NCBI GenBank assembly: GCA_021014325.1
Contig: CM037476.1
Span: 18,450,827-18,514,826, forward strand
Origin: Plazaster borealis
Taxonomy: Eukaryota > Echinodermata > Asteroidea > Forcipulatida > Labidiasteridae
Direction: 5' to 3'
DNA: 64,000 nucleotides
In this document: positions 1 through 10,400 of the stretch, piece by piece
Numbering within the stretch: position 1 is the stretch's first letter
Layout: every line of letters starts with the position of its first letter
Translations under genes and position numbers: made by a program
Notes under the pieces: generated by a model
Databases searched by the model: none
Told to the model about the DNA's origin: nothing
The model's input: the letters and a program-made list of their open reading frames with translations, nothing else

Positions 1-540
1 TATAATCTTTGTTATTTATTGTTAAGCTGTTTTGAAAGCACAGCTGCATCAATTTGTACAAGTGGGGCTGTTCATTGCAGTGGTCAAAATGTTGGTCTGT
101 AAAAGACCCGACAGTAAAATGTAAGTTTTTGCGCTGCAATTTTACCCCATGGGTTGCTACCATTGAGTTTAGGGAGAGGCGGGGTTTCTAAGACTTGCAT
201 GATGACTTGACGAAAGGGAGTAAGTTGCAAAATATTTCAAGGTTCAATGAGGGTCTAGTTGGCCACATAATTTACTAGCTTGAACAACCATTACCCCGTC
301 CCCCCCCCCTACGCATGCCAACACAGTCTGCCCCCCCCCACCCTAAACTGAGGATCAAACTCCAAACTCCAAACTCCAACTCCAAAGGAAAAAATGTTGT
401 TGACATGATTGCGTACTTTCTCGAACAAAGAATTTGAGGCTTTCAGCAAAGATGGGAGTAGTTTCTCCAATAAATAATATATATAAATTTATATATCAGC
501 CCACCTAGAAACATGTAAGGCTCTTTGACTATTTTAATTT

Positions 541-1375
541 AGACGGTGACTTTTTTTTTGCCAGCGATTTTTAGGCGGCGACCGTTACTCTGCAACTGGG
601 TTTTTTTGGGAGGTGACTTTTTTTGGCGGAGACATTTCGTCAGCAATTTCACGAAGGGCCAAAAAGTCCCCTGCGGCCAAATATGTCTGTTTCGAGAAAA
701 CCGCGTTTTAAGTTTAGCTAATTTTGAAACTCCTAGTTGGTAGACTATTCGAAATTTAATCTTGGAATTTGTTACATGTCAGGGAAGAAGAGATCCTAAA
801 TCATACAAATCTGTTTCAATTTTGTCCCTAACGTTTTTAATTACTGAGTAATTATTTAATTAACAAAATGTTCTCTTCGTGAAAACGTTACAAAACATGG
901 TCTGCATGCAGCGCGTCGTGTATAAACTTTTTGGCTGTTCGTGAAAACGCAAAAGCCGAAGCACCCACTTTTGGCACCGTGCCAAGGGATAATTCCACGC
1001 GGTAGAGCAATACACTTTGAAAACACAATATCAGGTGGTGCTTATTTTTGGCGCTTCGTGAAAACGCAAAGCCGGCGCGCTCATGATTGGCACTGTGCCA
1101 TCTGTACAATCAACGTGGTAAGGCATACAAAAATTTACAAAAAGTTTTTGGCTCTTCGTGAAAACAAAATTCCAGGTTCTTGAGGTTTTGTCATTTATCA
1201 ACTTAGCGTAATTAAGAAACAAGACAATTTTGAGAACTATAACTTCGTAAATAGTTAGATCCCGATCACCTTAGTCAAATCCACCCAAAAAATCAAAATT
1301 AGTTTTTTATCGATTTTTAAGGTTTTTGGCCCTTCGTGAAATTGCTGACGATTTTAAGGTGGCCACTTTTTTAAC
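541..1375. mobile_element. Foldback element with about 50-bp imperfect terminal inverted repeats
   Basis: The segment around 612-665 (contains CAGCAATTTCACGAAGGGCC) is the inverted complement of 1322-1370 (GGCCCTTCGTGAAATTGCTG). Between these arms the word TTCGTGAAAAC recurs at 876, 938, 1055 and 1155, and the 938 and 1055 copies lie in degenerate units of about 100-120 bp that also share GGCAC-GTGCCA. No long open frame with a recognisable transposase is present, so this is probably a non-autonomous DNA element or a subtelomeric foldback repeat. The exact ends and any target-site duplication could not be fixed. Confidence 0.6.
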
Positions 1376-1430
1376 AGGATAGGTTTACAATATTATGGTT
1401 AACCCTCACACCAGCTCTAAGATTATGCCT

Positions 1431-1689
1431 ACCCTAACCCTAACATTGACTCCAACACAAAATTATTCCTAACCCTAACCCTAACCCTAACCCTAACCCT
1501 AACCCTAACCCTAATCCTATAACTCTAACCCTAGCCCTAACCCTAACCCTAACCCTAACCCTAACCCTAACCCTAACCCTAACCTTAACCCGCACCCTAA
1601 CACTAACCCTAACCCTAACCCTAACACTAACCCTAACCCTAACCCTAACCCTAACCCTAACCCTCACCCTAACCCTAACCCTAACCCTA

Positions 1690-1721
<32 letters not shown>

Positions 1722-2245
1722 CCTAACCCTAACCCTAACCCTAACCCTAACCCTAACCCTAACCCTAACCCTAACCCTAACCCTAACCCTCACCCTCACC
1801 CTAACCCTCACCCTAACCCTAACCCTAACCCTAACCCTAACCCTAACCCTAACCCTAACCCTAACCCTAACCCTAACCCTAACCCTAACCCTAACCCTAA
1901 CCCTAACCCTTAACCATAACTCTAACCCTCACTATAACCCTTACCCTAACCCTACCTCTGCCTGACCTCAATCCCACTCGTAACCCAAACCCTAACCCTA
2001 ACCCTAACCCTAACCCTAACCCTAACCCTAACCCTAACCCTAACCCTAACCCTAACCCTAACCCTAACCCTTAACCATAACTCTAACCCTAACACTATAA
2101 CCCTTACCCCAACCCTACCTCTGCCTGACCTCAATCGTAACCCAAACCCTGACCCTAAGCCTAACCCTAACCATAACCCTCTAACCCTAACCCTAACCCT
2201 AACCCTAACCCTAACCCCAAACCCTGACCTTAACCCTAATGTTTT
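1431..2245. repeat. Interstitial telomeric repeat array (CCCTAA)n
   Basis: More than 100 units of CCCTAA/TTAGGG with scattered variants (CCCTCA, CCATAA, CCTTAA). Blocks of CCCTCAC variants cluster at about 1680-1810. A non-telomeric block of about 70 bp (CCATAACTCTAACCCT... ACCTCTGCCTGACCTCAATC) occurs twice, near 1912-1980 and 2072-2137, so the array has a higher-order duplication. The C-rich strand is the + strand, the orientation expected if a chromosome end lies to the left. At least 1.4 kb of non-telomeric sequence precedes it, so it is not terminal here. Confidence 0.95.
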
Positions 2246-3089
2246 GGTCTGTGGGCAATTCCACACTGGGCCAAAAGATAACTTGAAGAAAGAAAAAAAA
2301 CGACCGCTTCCCTTTTTTCAGGAACCTGGACGCTCATGTTACATGTTTTACTCGGCGTAAGAGAGAGGCATTGAAATGTAAGTCTTTCACTGGGCTGTGT
2401 ACAACAAATCGTGCCTGCATGAAATCCAGCAGGCTTTTGGATAATATTATTTTTTGTAAACTTGTGATGTCACTGGTCTAAACAAAGTAGGTAAACACGG
2501 CCAAAGGGTGGCGCCCTTTCATCGACCATAGTTTTTTTTAGACAACATGACGGAGTGAGTATAGGTAGTACGGACGGGAACTACGTTGAGGGAAATGTCC
2601 ATGAAAAAACAGCCGAGCAAACAGAGAAGCTGATACAATTTTAGGTAATTTTGTGTAGGCGTCGTTAGGAATAATGGGAATAATATTCCTATCGACTCAT
2701 TTTGTGAGAGTAACTTTAATGCCACAAAAGACTCTGAATGTTTGAGAAATAGTCGAGGTCGGTTGCCTCTGCACAGCAACAGTGCTACTGCAGTGCTGCT
2801 TGCTATGCACTGCCACTGCCAGTCATGCCAGTCAGCGCAAGCCAAGCCTAACTACATACACATGTATCACTGCTGTGATTGATATTTAACACTCACACAG
2901 CAGTACATTAAATCCTGCCTTCCTGATGAGTCCTGAAACCATATGAATGATGCTCAGTTCATAGAGCAGTTGCTGGACCCCAGTTGCTCTATCTATGATC
3001 AGTTTTATTTTACCTGAAAAGTGTAAGTAACTTCCTCACCGTGACCAGGTGACCATGCCCTTGTCAACCTTTTGTGGCGTGGCGTGGCG
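2246..3089. other. Intergenic sequence, nothing recognised
   Basis: No gene, RNA or clear repeat was recognised between the telomeric array and the first SINE. A GGCGT pentamer repeat (3073-3093) leads into the SINE. Confidence 0.5.
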
Positions 3090-3425
3090 TGGCGTGTGGT
3101 CGAGCGGTTGAGAGAGCACCGAACTCAAGCTCTGGTGTTTCTGATCAGTAAAGTGTGGGTTCGAGTCTCAGTGAGATGCTTGTGTCCTTAATAAGCAAGA
3201 CACGTCTTAAGTTTTACCATTATTGCTTCATCCTTCGGATGGGACGTAAAGCCGTAGGTCCTGTGTGTTGTTATAAAACTATTGACGCACGTAAAATACC
3301 CCAGTGGCAGCAGTCCGGTACACACTTATCGCTAAGAGAAGGGGCTTGCCCCGGTTCGTCTGGCAGTGCGTTTATCTTCAATCATTTGAAGGCTGCACTC
3401 AAAAGGAAGGAAGGAAGGAAGGTTG
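3090..3425 (+). mobile_element. tRNA-derived SINE (family A, copy 1)
   Basis: The 5' part looks like a tRNA with a long variable arm: an A-box-like GGTCGAGCGGTTGAG near 3098 and a B-box GGGTTCGAGTC at about 3157-3167. A conserved body follows (CCTTCGGATGGGAC, 3231-3244), then a (GGAA)n tail at 3404-3423. Better copies are at 56252 and 57323. The split promoter implies RNA polymerase III transcription by family knowledge. Confidence 0.8.
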
Positions 3426-3455
3426 GTCAGGCCATCACTCGCTACAGGCCTTAAA

Positions 3456-3545
3456 ATTAGGCAGGGTACTCTTTTGGTAATTGTCAAAGACAAGTATCCT
3501 CACTTGGTGTATCCCAACATATGTGCATAAAATAACAAACCTGTA
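3456..3545 (-). mobile_element. Fragment of family-A TTAA-flanked MITE
   Basis: GGTAATTGTCAAAGACAAG and CACTTGGTGTATCCCAACAT match the complement of the right end of the full copies at 6771-7144 and 62224-62597. Only about 90 bp remain. Confidence 0.7.
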
Positions 3546-3838
3546 AAAATGTGTACAGAGAGGAAGCACTTTGAACTATTTACAAATTGTTGAAATCATG
3601 AAAAATAAGCAATTTTGAGTGTTTCCAGTTTGGAGGGCCCAACTGGTTGATAGTTTGGATTGCCTGATAGTGATAATGTGATAGAGATAATCTAGCCACG
3701 CTCAGTTAGGGCCTCTAAACCTCTCAAGTTTCTCAAGGCTTGTACAGGGCTCGTACGTGATATTCGGTAATTATCACTGAAAAACTGATAAAGAAAAAAT
3801 TAGGCCCCTTTATGCACCTGTGCCATGTGCCAGCAGCC

Positions 3839-4026
3839 TAGTGGCTAGTCTTGGTTCCAAGACACTCCTTTTATGTAATCGCGAATACTGCTACAGGAAT
3901 GATAGTGCCCTCTGGCGGCTAGCGGTTCGTGGGGCAATATTGGCTAAGATAGCGGTTAGGTTTTCGTGACTACATGTATTCGTGACTACACAACTGGAGT
4001 GTCTTGGAACCAAGACTACCTAGTGG
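3839..4026. mobile_element. Short MITE with about 23-bp perfect inverted ends
   Basis: Positions 3847-3869 (core CTTGGTTCCAAGACACTCC) are repeated as the exact complement at 3996-4018, with weaker pairing outwards. There is no coding capacity. The family and target-site duplication are unresolved. Confidence 0.65.
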
Positions 4027-4346
4027 CAAGTGAAAACATATTTTTCACTAATTTCTATTGATCGATTGAGCTTGGTTGCGCTTTCACTGGTTGAGCTTAA
4101 ACTTCCACAGGTTTAAGGAAGTGTGGATACTGGTCTTTAACAATTACCAATGTTGACTGAAATTTTTAAGCTTTGGCAATTTTTTCAGGACTGTTGACAG
4201 CATGTACTTGAGTGTGACTCTAGTCCAAGACTTACCATTTTAGTGTTCATTTTAACAGATGTCGTAATTGTGAGTTGTCTCAACCGAATAGTCATCAACT
4301 ACCTTGGTGGATCGCTGTTGACCCTTCCGGCTGATTAAAGATTGAA

Positions 4347-4458
4347 ATGAAAGACTCTGGGAGTAACGTGTCCCCGTGTGGGAAGCAGAAGGTTGTTGAC
4401 ATCGCCCGTGTGTCTGCTCCCACAAAGGAAGAATTCCTTACCAACTACTTCCAGAAAG
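4347..4458 (+). CDS. JmjC gene, exon 1 (start codon)
   Basis: Encodes residues 1-37 plus one base. The sequence ends ...NYFQK before the donor GTACAA at 4459. The split codon joins with AT of exon 2 to give Asp38, and the joined strand QKDIPVIITDV fits the family, which confirms the junction. Confidence 0.85.
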
Positions 4459-7400
4459 GTACAAATATGTTAATAAGTGTAGTGAAGATGATTTTGACCC
4501 TCTCGGCTCTAGTCTTCTATAGACCTTGATCATGCCTTCACCATCTTGGTCATGTTCCCTGTATCCAACAACAGTAATGGATGCTAATAATCGTAGTACA
4601 AAAAGGAACCAGACTATTAGCCCTTCCAGCCTCTGTTTGGTTACATTGATTTGAATGGGAGAAAATCAAGACGGCCGCACCATGTTAGAGGTCTACATAC
4701 CGTGGCTTGTATCCCTCCTATCTTGTCTTGATGATTTCAATGGTCATTAGAGGCCTATACATTATAATGGTACATGATGTACCTACTGTCCAGTGATTGA
4801 TCGAAAGAGGGGACAATTTATTTGAAACAAATCTGACCCCTTTTCTATTGAAGTCTGAAATATAATTTACCAAAATAAAATCCTGTTTTTAAGCGTTTGC
4901 TTTTGAGTTCAGCTAAAAATACAACAAAAGTCTTCCCTATTTTTAAATGTTTTTCTAAAAAAAAAAAAAAAGCAGGCCTGTAATTACACAGAGGCCACGG
5001 AGCTGTTCCCCCTTGTCTTGGCCTTGATGCCCCTTCATAAGTTTCCCATTAGACCGTAATATTTTCCAATGGAAGTGCCCAGTGCAAAATGAAAATGGCC
5101 ATGCCCTCTCAAAGATGAAATTCCAGGCCTGAAAAAGTCAAATACATGTTTTGCACTTGACAGATATTCCAGTGATAATCACCGATGTAGCGAGCAGTTG
5201 GCCAGCAGCTACCTGGAGCCTGGAGTCCATCAAAGAAAGAGCTGGTCATAATAAAGCCTTCATCAGACAGAACACCAGTAAACAGGACTATAAGGTGACA
5301 AACAATTAGTACAAATGGTTTATTGCTTTATTAATAATAATAATAATAATACTAAGACTTGTAATGCGCACATATCCACCCTGCTGGGGGTTCAAGGCGC
5401 GGTAAAAAAAACAAAAAAAACAAAAAACAAAACATATAATATTAACAGGAATAACCAAGAAATTTAAATGGCAGCTTACGGCAGGAAGGGCGTAAGGCTC
5501 TACGCCCTTTGTCCAGGCACACACAGTAATTTTTGTCCTCAACAGAAGGTCATAAGCGGAGAAATGGTTCCTGACAAAAAAGAAACCCCCAAAAACAAGC
5601 AAACAATTAGTATAAATGGTTTATTGCTTTATTTGCAACAGGAATAAACAAGAAATTGACATGGCAGCTCAGGGACGTGTACCTGGAATGAGGGCGTGAG
5701 ACTCTAAATTTTGTCCCTAGCAGAAGGTCATAAGCGAAAGAATGGTTCCTAGCAAAAAAGAACCCCAAAAAACAAACACATATCTGTTACTTTTTTGTTG
5801 CTAGAATTACCCCAAAGACGTGTTTTCCCATTCCCATTTTCCATTTCCAATTTAACCTACCTAAAATGACTTTCTGAATGGCAGAAAACTTGTTAAACTT
5901 TCCTGCTCATTTTTCTTGAAACACAATTTTGCACATTAATTGCTTTTGCCCCTTCTCCGGTAAAACTTTCAGTACGTCCTTCTTCAATGCACACAATATG
6001 ATTAGGTTCAGAAACAAGCTATCAAATACACGAAAATGTGCAGGCCACAACTTTATTAAATTTAAACGTAGGTTCTGAATTTTATCTTTGAGTTGAGAGG
6101 GCAAGACCTATTCATTTAACAAAGGGCAAAAGTTTCAGCCCCTCAAAAAAAACAACAACAACAACAACTCTGAGCCCTGACCCTACTCTTAGATACATAT
6201 GTGGAATAGTCCAGTCTAGGATATCAAGGACTTTGACTCCCCCCAAAGGCATGGATGGCACTTTGGGGAAAACAGTGAAATAAATAATATATGCCATGAA
6301 TTTATGTTACCAGCCCTCACTCATGCACCATTTGTTTTTGTGATAAAGTGATCATATGGACACATTAATTGTTTACTCGTTTTTTGCAAATGGTAACCCC
6401 CCCCCCAAAAAAAAAAAAACCAGGTCACAATAGCATACTCAAGAGTCCTCTTTCCCATTCTGATAACTGTGTAGCCGTGCGATCTTTAATTTTCGTTTTA
6501 CAAACTGTTTTTCTGAAGGGATTTAAACCAGTCGCTAGCGACCTGATGGCGCGTGAAAGAGTTAAATAATGAGTTATGTTTGACACACGTCTTTCAATCA
6601 AATACAGATCGGCAAAGCATACAACATACGCGAGAGTTCATTAGGAGATTACATCAGTGATTTGGAAGTTGGAAACGCCCGATCCCGAAATTCCTACCTG
6701 GCAGTGCAGAACATCAAGAGTACATTCCCAGAGCTGGAGGTAGGTAATTTATAAATTTTGTATTTGTTATTTAAAGGTATCGTACACGTTTGGTAATGAC
6801 TCAAAACAAATATTAGCATAAAAACTTACTTGGTAACAAGCAACGGAGAGCTGTTGATAGTATAAAACATTGTAGGAAACGACTCCCTCTGAAGTAACGT
6901 AGTTTTTGAGAAAGAGGTAATTTCTCACTAAAATAATGAAAACTTCTTGCAAGAAGTTTTTATTCCTATCTGAAAGCACACACATTTGTACAACAAGGGT
7001 TTTTTTTCTTTCATCATTTTCTTGCAACTTCAATGACCAATTGAGCCCAAATTTTCACAGGCTTGTTGTTTTATGCATATGTTGGGATACACCAAGTGAG
7101 AACACTGGTCTTTGACAATTTTCAAACGTGTTCAGTGCCTTTAAAGGTAGGGTTATCATTTGGTAATGACCCTGAAAAGAAAATGTATAACTTTATATTT
7201 GAAAGTTTTCTTTTTATAAAGCTTGTTATGATAGTAAGCATCCTGCAAAATGATTTGGTCTGAAATGTCCCCCGTTGATTAGCAATCAGTAAAAACATTT
7301 CAGAATCTAAGTACTTTCCTGTAAATATAGGATTTGAACTGCCTCTAGCTATTGGGCAATCTCGGTGGTCTAGTGGTACGACATCTGCTTTAAGAATGCC

Positions 7401-10400
7401 TCTGAATGATAAAACAAGTGTTTTCTTGTAAAATTACACACAAACGTATGCCAGCTTCTGGGCCGGAAGCAGCCAAAACCTTGTGGGTAAAGCGAATGCA
7501 CGCATGTGTGACATTGACTTACCAACTGGATTAGGCCTGTTGTTTGATTCACTATACGCAGGCCCTGAAGTATGGTAGCCAGCCAAAAAAGCTTTTGAGT
7601 CATACAGCAACCGGTCCCCTCTCTGTTTTTCTTTGAGCTTGTCACATGTTTATCTCTATGCAGTTTAGGATGACTGCAAAAAAACCCAAAAGTTATTTGA
7701 AGTGGTTTCGCATGAAAACAGTTGCAGTTGAAATTTTGTTTTACTGTTGATGGCATGAATGTTTAAACCCCCCCTTTCTCCAGGATGACGTTCCAATGCC
7801 AGACTACATCGGCAAGATACACATGGGTCCTTACTTATGGATAGCAGTCAATGGACACTATGGTAAGACATGGCCTAGATTTCATAAGTTAACCCTCTTA
7901 CTGTCTGACCATTCGGTATCTGAGTGGTTTTGAATGATAAATGCACTGTCTTAGCCTGAAATATGATATCATGTGGTGAATGCACACATGTAGATCCACA
8001 GTACTTATTCAACCCTCTTACTGTCTGACCATTCGGTATCTGAGTGGTTTTGAATGATAAATGCACTGTCTTAGCCTGCAATATGATATCATGTGGTGAA
8101 TGCATACATGTAGATCCACAGTACTTATTCAACCCTCCTGCTGTCTGACCATTCAAGAATCATCCAAGTGGTTTTGAATGATAGATGCACTATGACAGCC
8201 TGCAATGATATCATGTGGTGAATGTGCCATTTGTACCTTTCTGGAATTTTTATTTATTTTTTAGTACAACAATGCGTTGATTTCAACACTAAAAACAGAT
8301 TGGATTGCTTCAAAATTTTTCTTTTATTAACTTTTATTATATCTATATTGTGTGTAGAATATTGCCATTTTGATCCGGACGATGGACTCTTGGTGATCCT
8401 GACAGGGCATAAGAGAGTCCGTCTGTATGGCTGTAGTCCCGCTCCCCTCTACCCTAACCCCTTGGGGTCAAAGGGTCGTACCATACAGGCACAGGTCAAC
8501 TGTGATGAACCCGACTTGGAGGAGCATCCGTTGTTTGAACTGTCGACCTGTCACTGTGGAGAGATCAGTCCTGGAGAAATGTGAGTGAAAAGTGAAATCT
8601 GAAAATTGGCTCTCAACTCGAATGAGACAAAATTTCTCAAAATGGTTCTGGATTTCATGTGGTGAATGCATCTGCTCAGTACTCAGATAGCTCTGTGCAC
8701 AGTTGCTGCAGCACACACAACCCTTGCAGAATTGTGAGTGAAAAGTGAAATCTGAAAACTAATAATAATAATAATAATAAGACTTGTAATGCGCACATAT
8801 CCACCCTGCTGGGTGTTCAAGGCGCAGAACTGGCTCTCAACTATCTTAAAGTGTTTTTTTATTTCATGTGGTTAATGCATCTGCACAGTACTCAGATAGT
8901 TCTGTGCACAGTTGCTGCACCACACACAACCCTTGCAGAATTGTGAGTGAAAAGTGAAATCTGAAACTTTACTCTCAACTCAAATGGGACAAAATCTCTC
9001 AAAGTGGTTCTGGATTTCATGTTGTGAATGCATCTTCTCAGTGCTTGCATAGTTCTTTGTACAGCTTATTTATTTGATTTTATTTTTTTGATTACACATT
9101 CGACAGCACAAGCACCAATAACAGGATGAATGGGAAATTATAAGAAATGCTTAGTTTTTGATGTGGGAGGAAAACCCCAATGGGGGAAAACCCAAGCAAT
9201 CAGGTAGGGACTGAAAACCCAATCCACATGCAAAGCTCCGGTCTGAGGTGGGATTCGAACCGGGGTCCACAGAGGTGAAAGGCAGGGAAAGAAACCACTG
9301 CGCCAACCTGCCAGTGAGTTGCTGCACCACACACAACCCTTGCAGTAGAATGCTTTCGAATTTGGTTGGTCAACACACTGGCAGAATCGACTAGTTTGTA
9401 CCCTAGCTTTTCAAGTCCAAATGCAGGGCTTCGCCTTTTAAGGGGCAAGGCAGTTTTCCCTCTGGTAAGGGCACTTCCAGGAGGAAAATGTAAATTTGTA
9501 TTGGAATTTTGCAAAGGGCACCACAGCAAAAGCACAGGGTACCACGGTAATTGCTGTTATTGTTTTGGGACTGTAAATGTCTTCCTGAAAGTTCATCTGT
9601 AAATTAAAGGAATAGTTCATGGTCTTTTAAAATATTCTTTAGTCCAGTGAAAGTTCTGAGCAACAGGGTTTCGATCTTGAACAGAATTTCTTGAAATTTG
9701 AGTCAATGAAACCACATAAAATGCAATACAGTTGCCTACCCTTTTACCAAAAATGTAATACAATAAATATTAAGCTAGTGACCCCTTGCACAATGCGTAA
9801 CACACCTCCACAAAATGCGCATATTATACCATTTCCACCATTTTGGGAGTCAATTCCTTTATGTACATTTTGAATCCCAAAATGGGGGACAGAATGGGTG
9901 CGCTGCGCATCGTGAAATGGGTCAATAACATTATGCATGATTTTATTACACATCTTGATTTTTAGGTTGTACATCCCTGCTTTCTGGTGGCATCAAGTAA
10001 CCTCCTTGGAAACATCTATTTCTGTGAACTTCTTCTTTGGTAATGCCGGTGAGAACAACTTCATCACAAAAGCCATGGTAAGAAACAAGGAATTATAATA
10101 CTGAGGTGGCGTTTAAGACACTGGACACATTTTGCAATTACTCAAAATATATATTAGCATAAAAACTTACTGGGTAACGAGCAACGGAGAGCTGTTGATA
10201 GTTTATAACATTGTGAGAAGCGACTACCTCTGAAGTAACGTAATTTTTGAGAAAAAGGTAATTTCTCACTGAAAGCACACAAATTTGTGCAACAAGGGTG
10301 TTTTTTCGTTTATGTTTTCTTGCAACTTTGATGACCAATTGAGCCCAAATTTTCACAGGTTTGTTATTTTATGCATTTTTTTTTGGGATACACCAAGTGA

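Noticed and set aside
1440..2266. Long reverse-strand open frames of Arg-Val/Gly-Leu repeats
   Set aside because: These are translations of the telomeric repeat and are not credible proteins.
7875..8156. Reverse-strand 93-codon frame with a 40-residue repeat
   Set aside because: It arises because the 120-bp tandem repeat is a multiple of three. It lies in an intron on the antisense strand and has no start context or homology.
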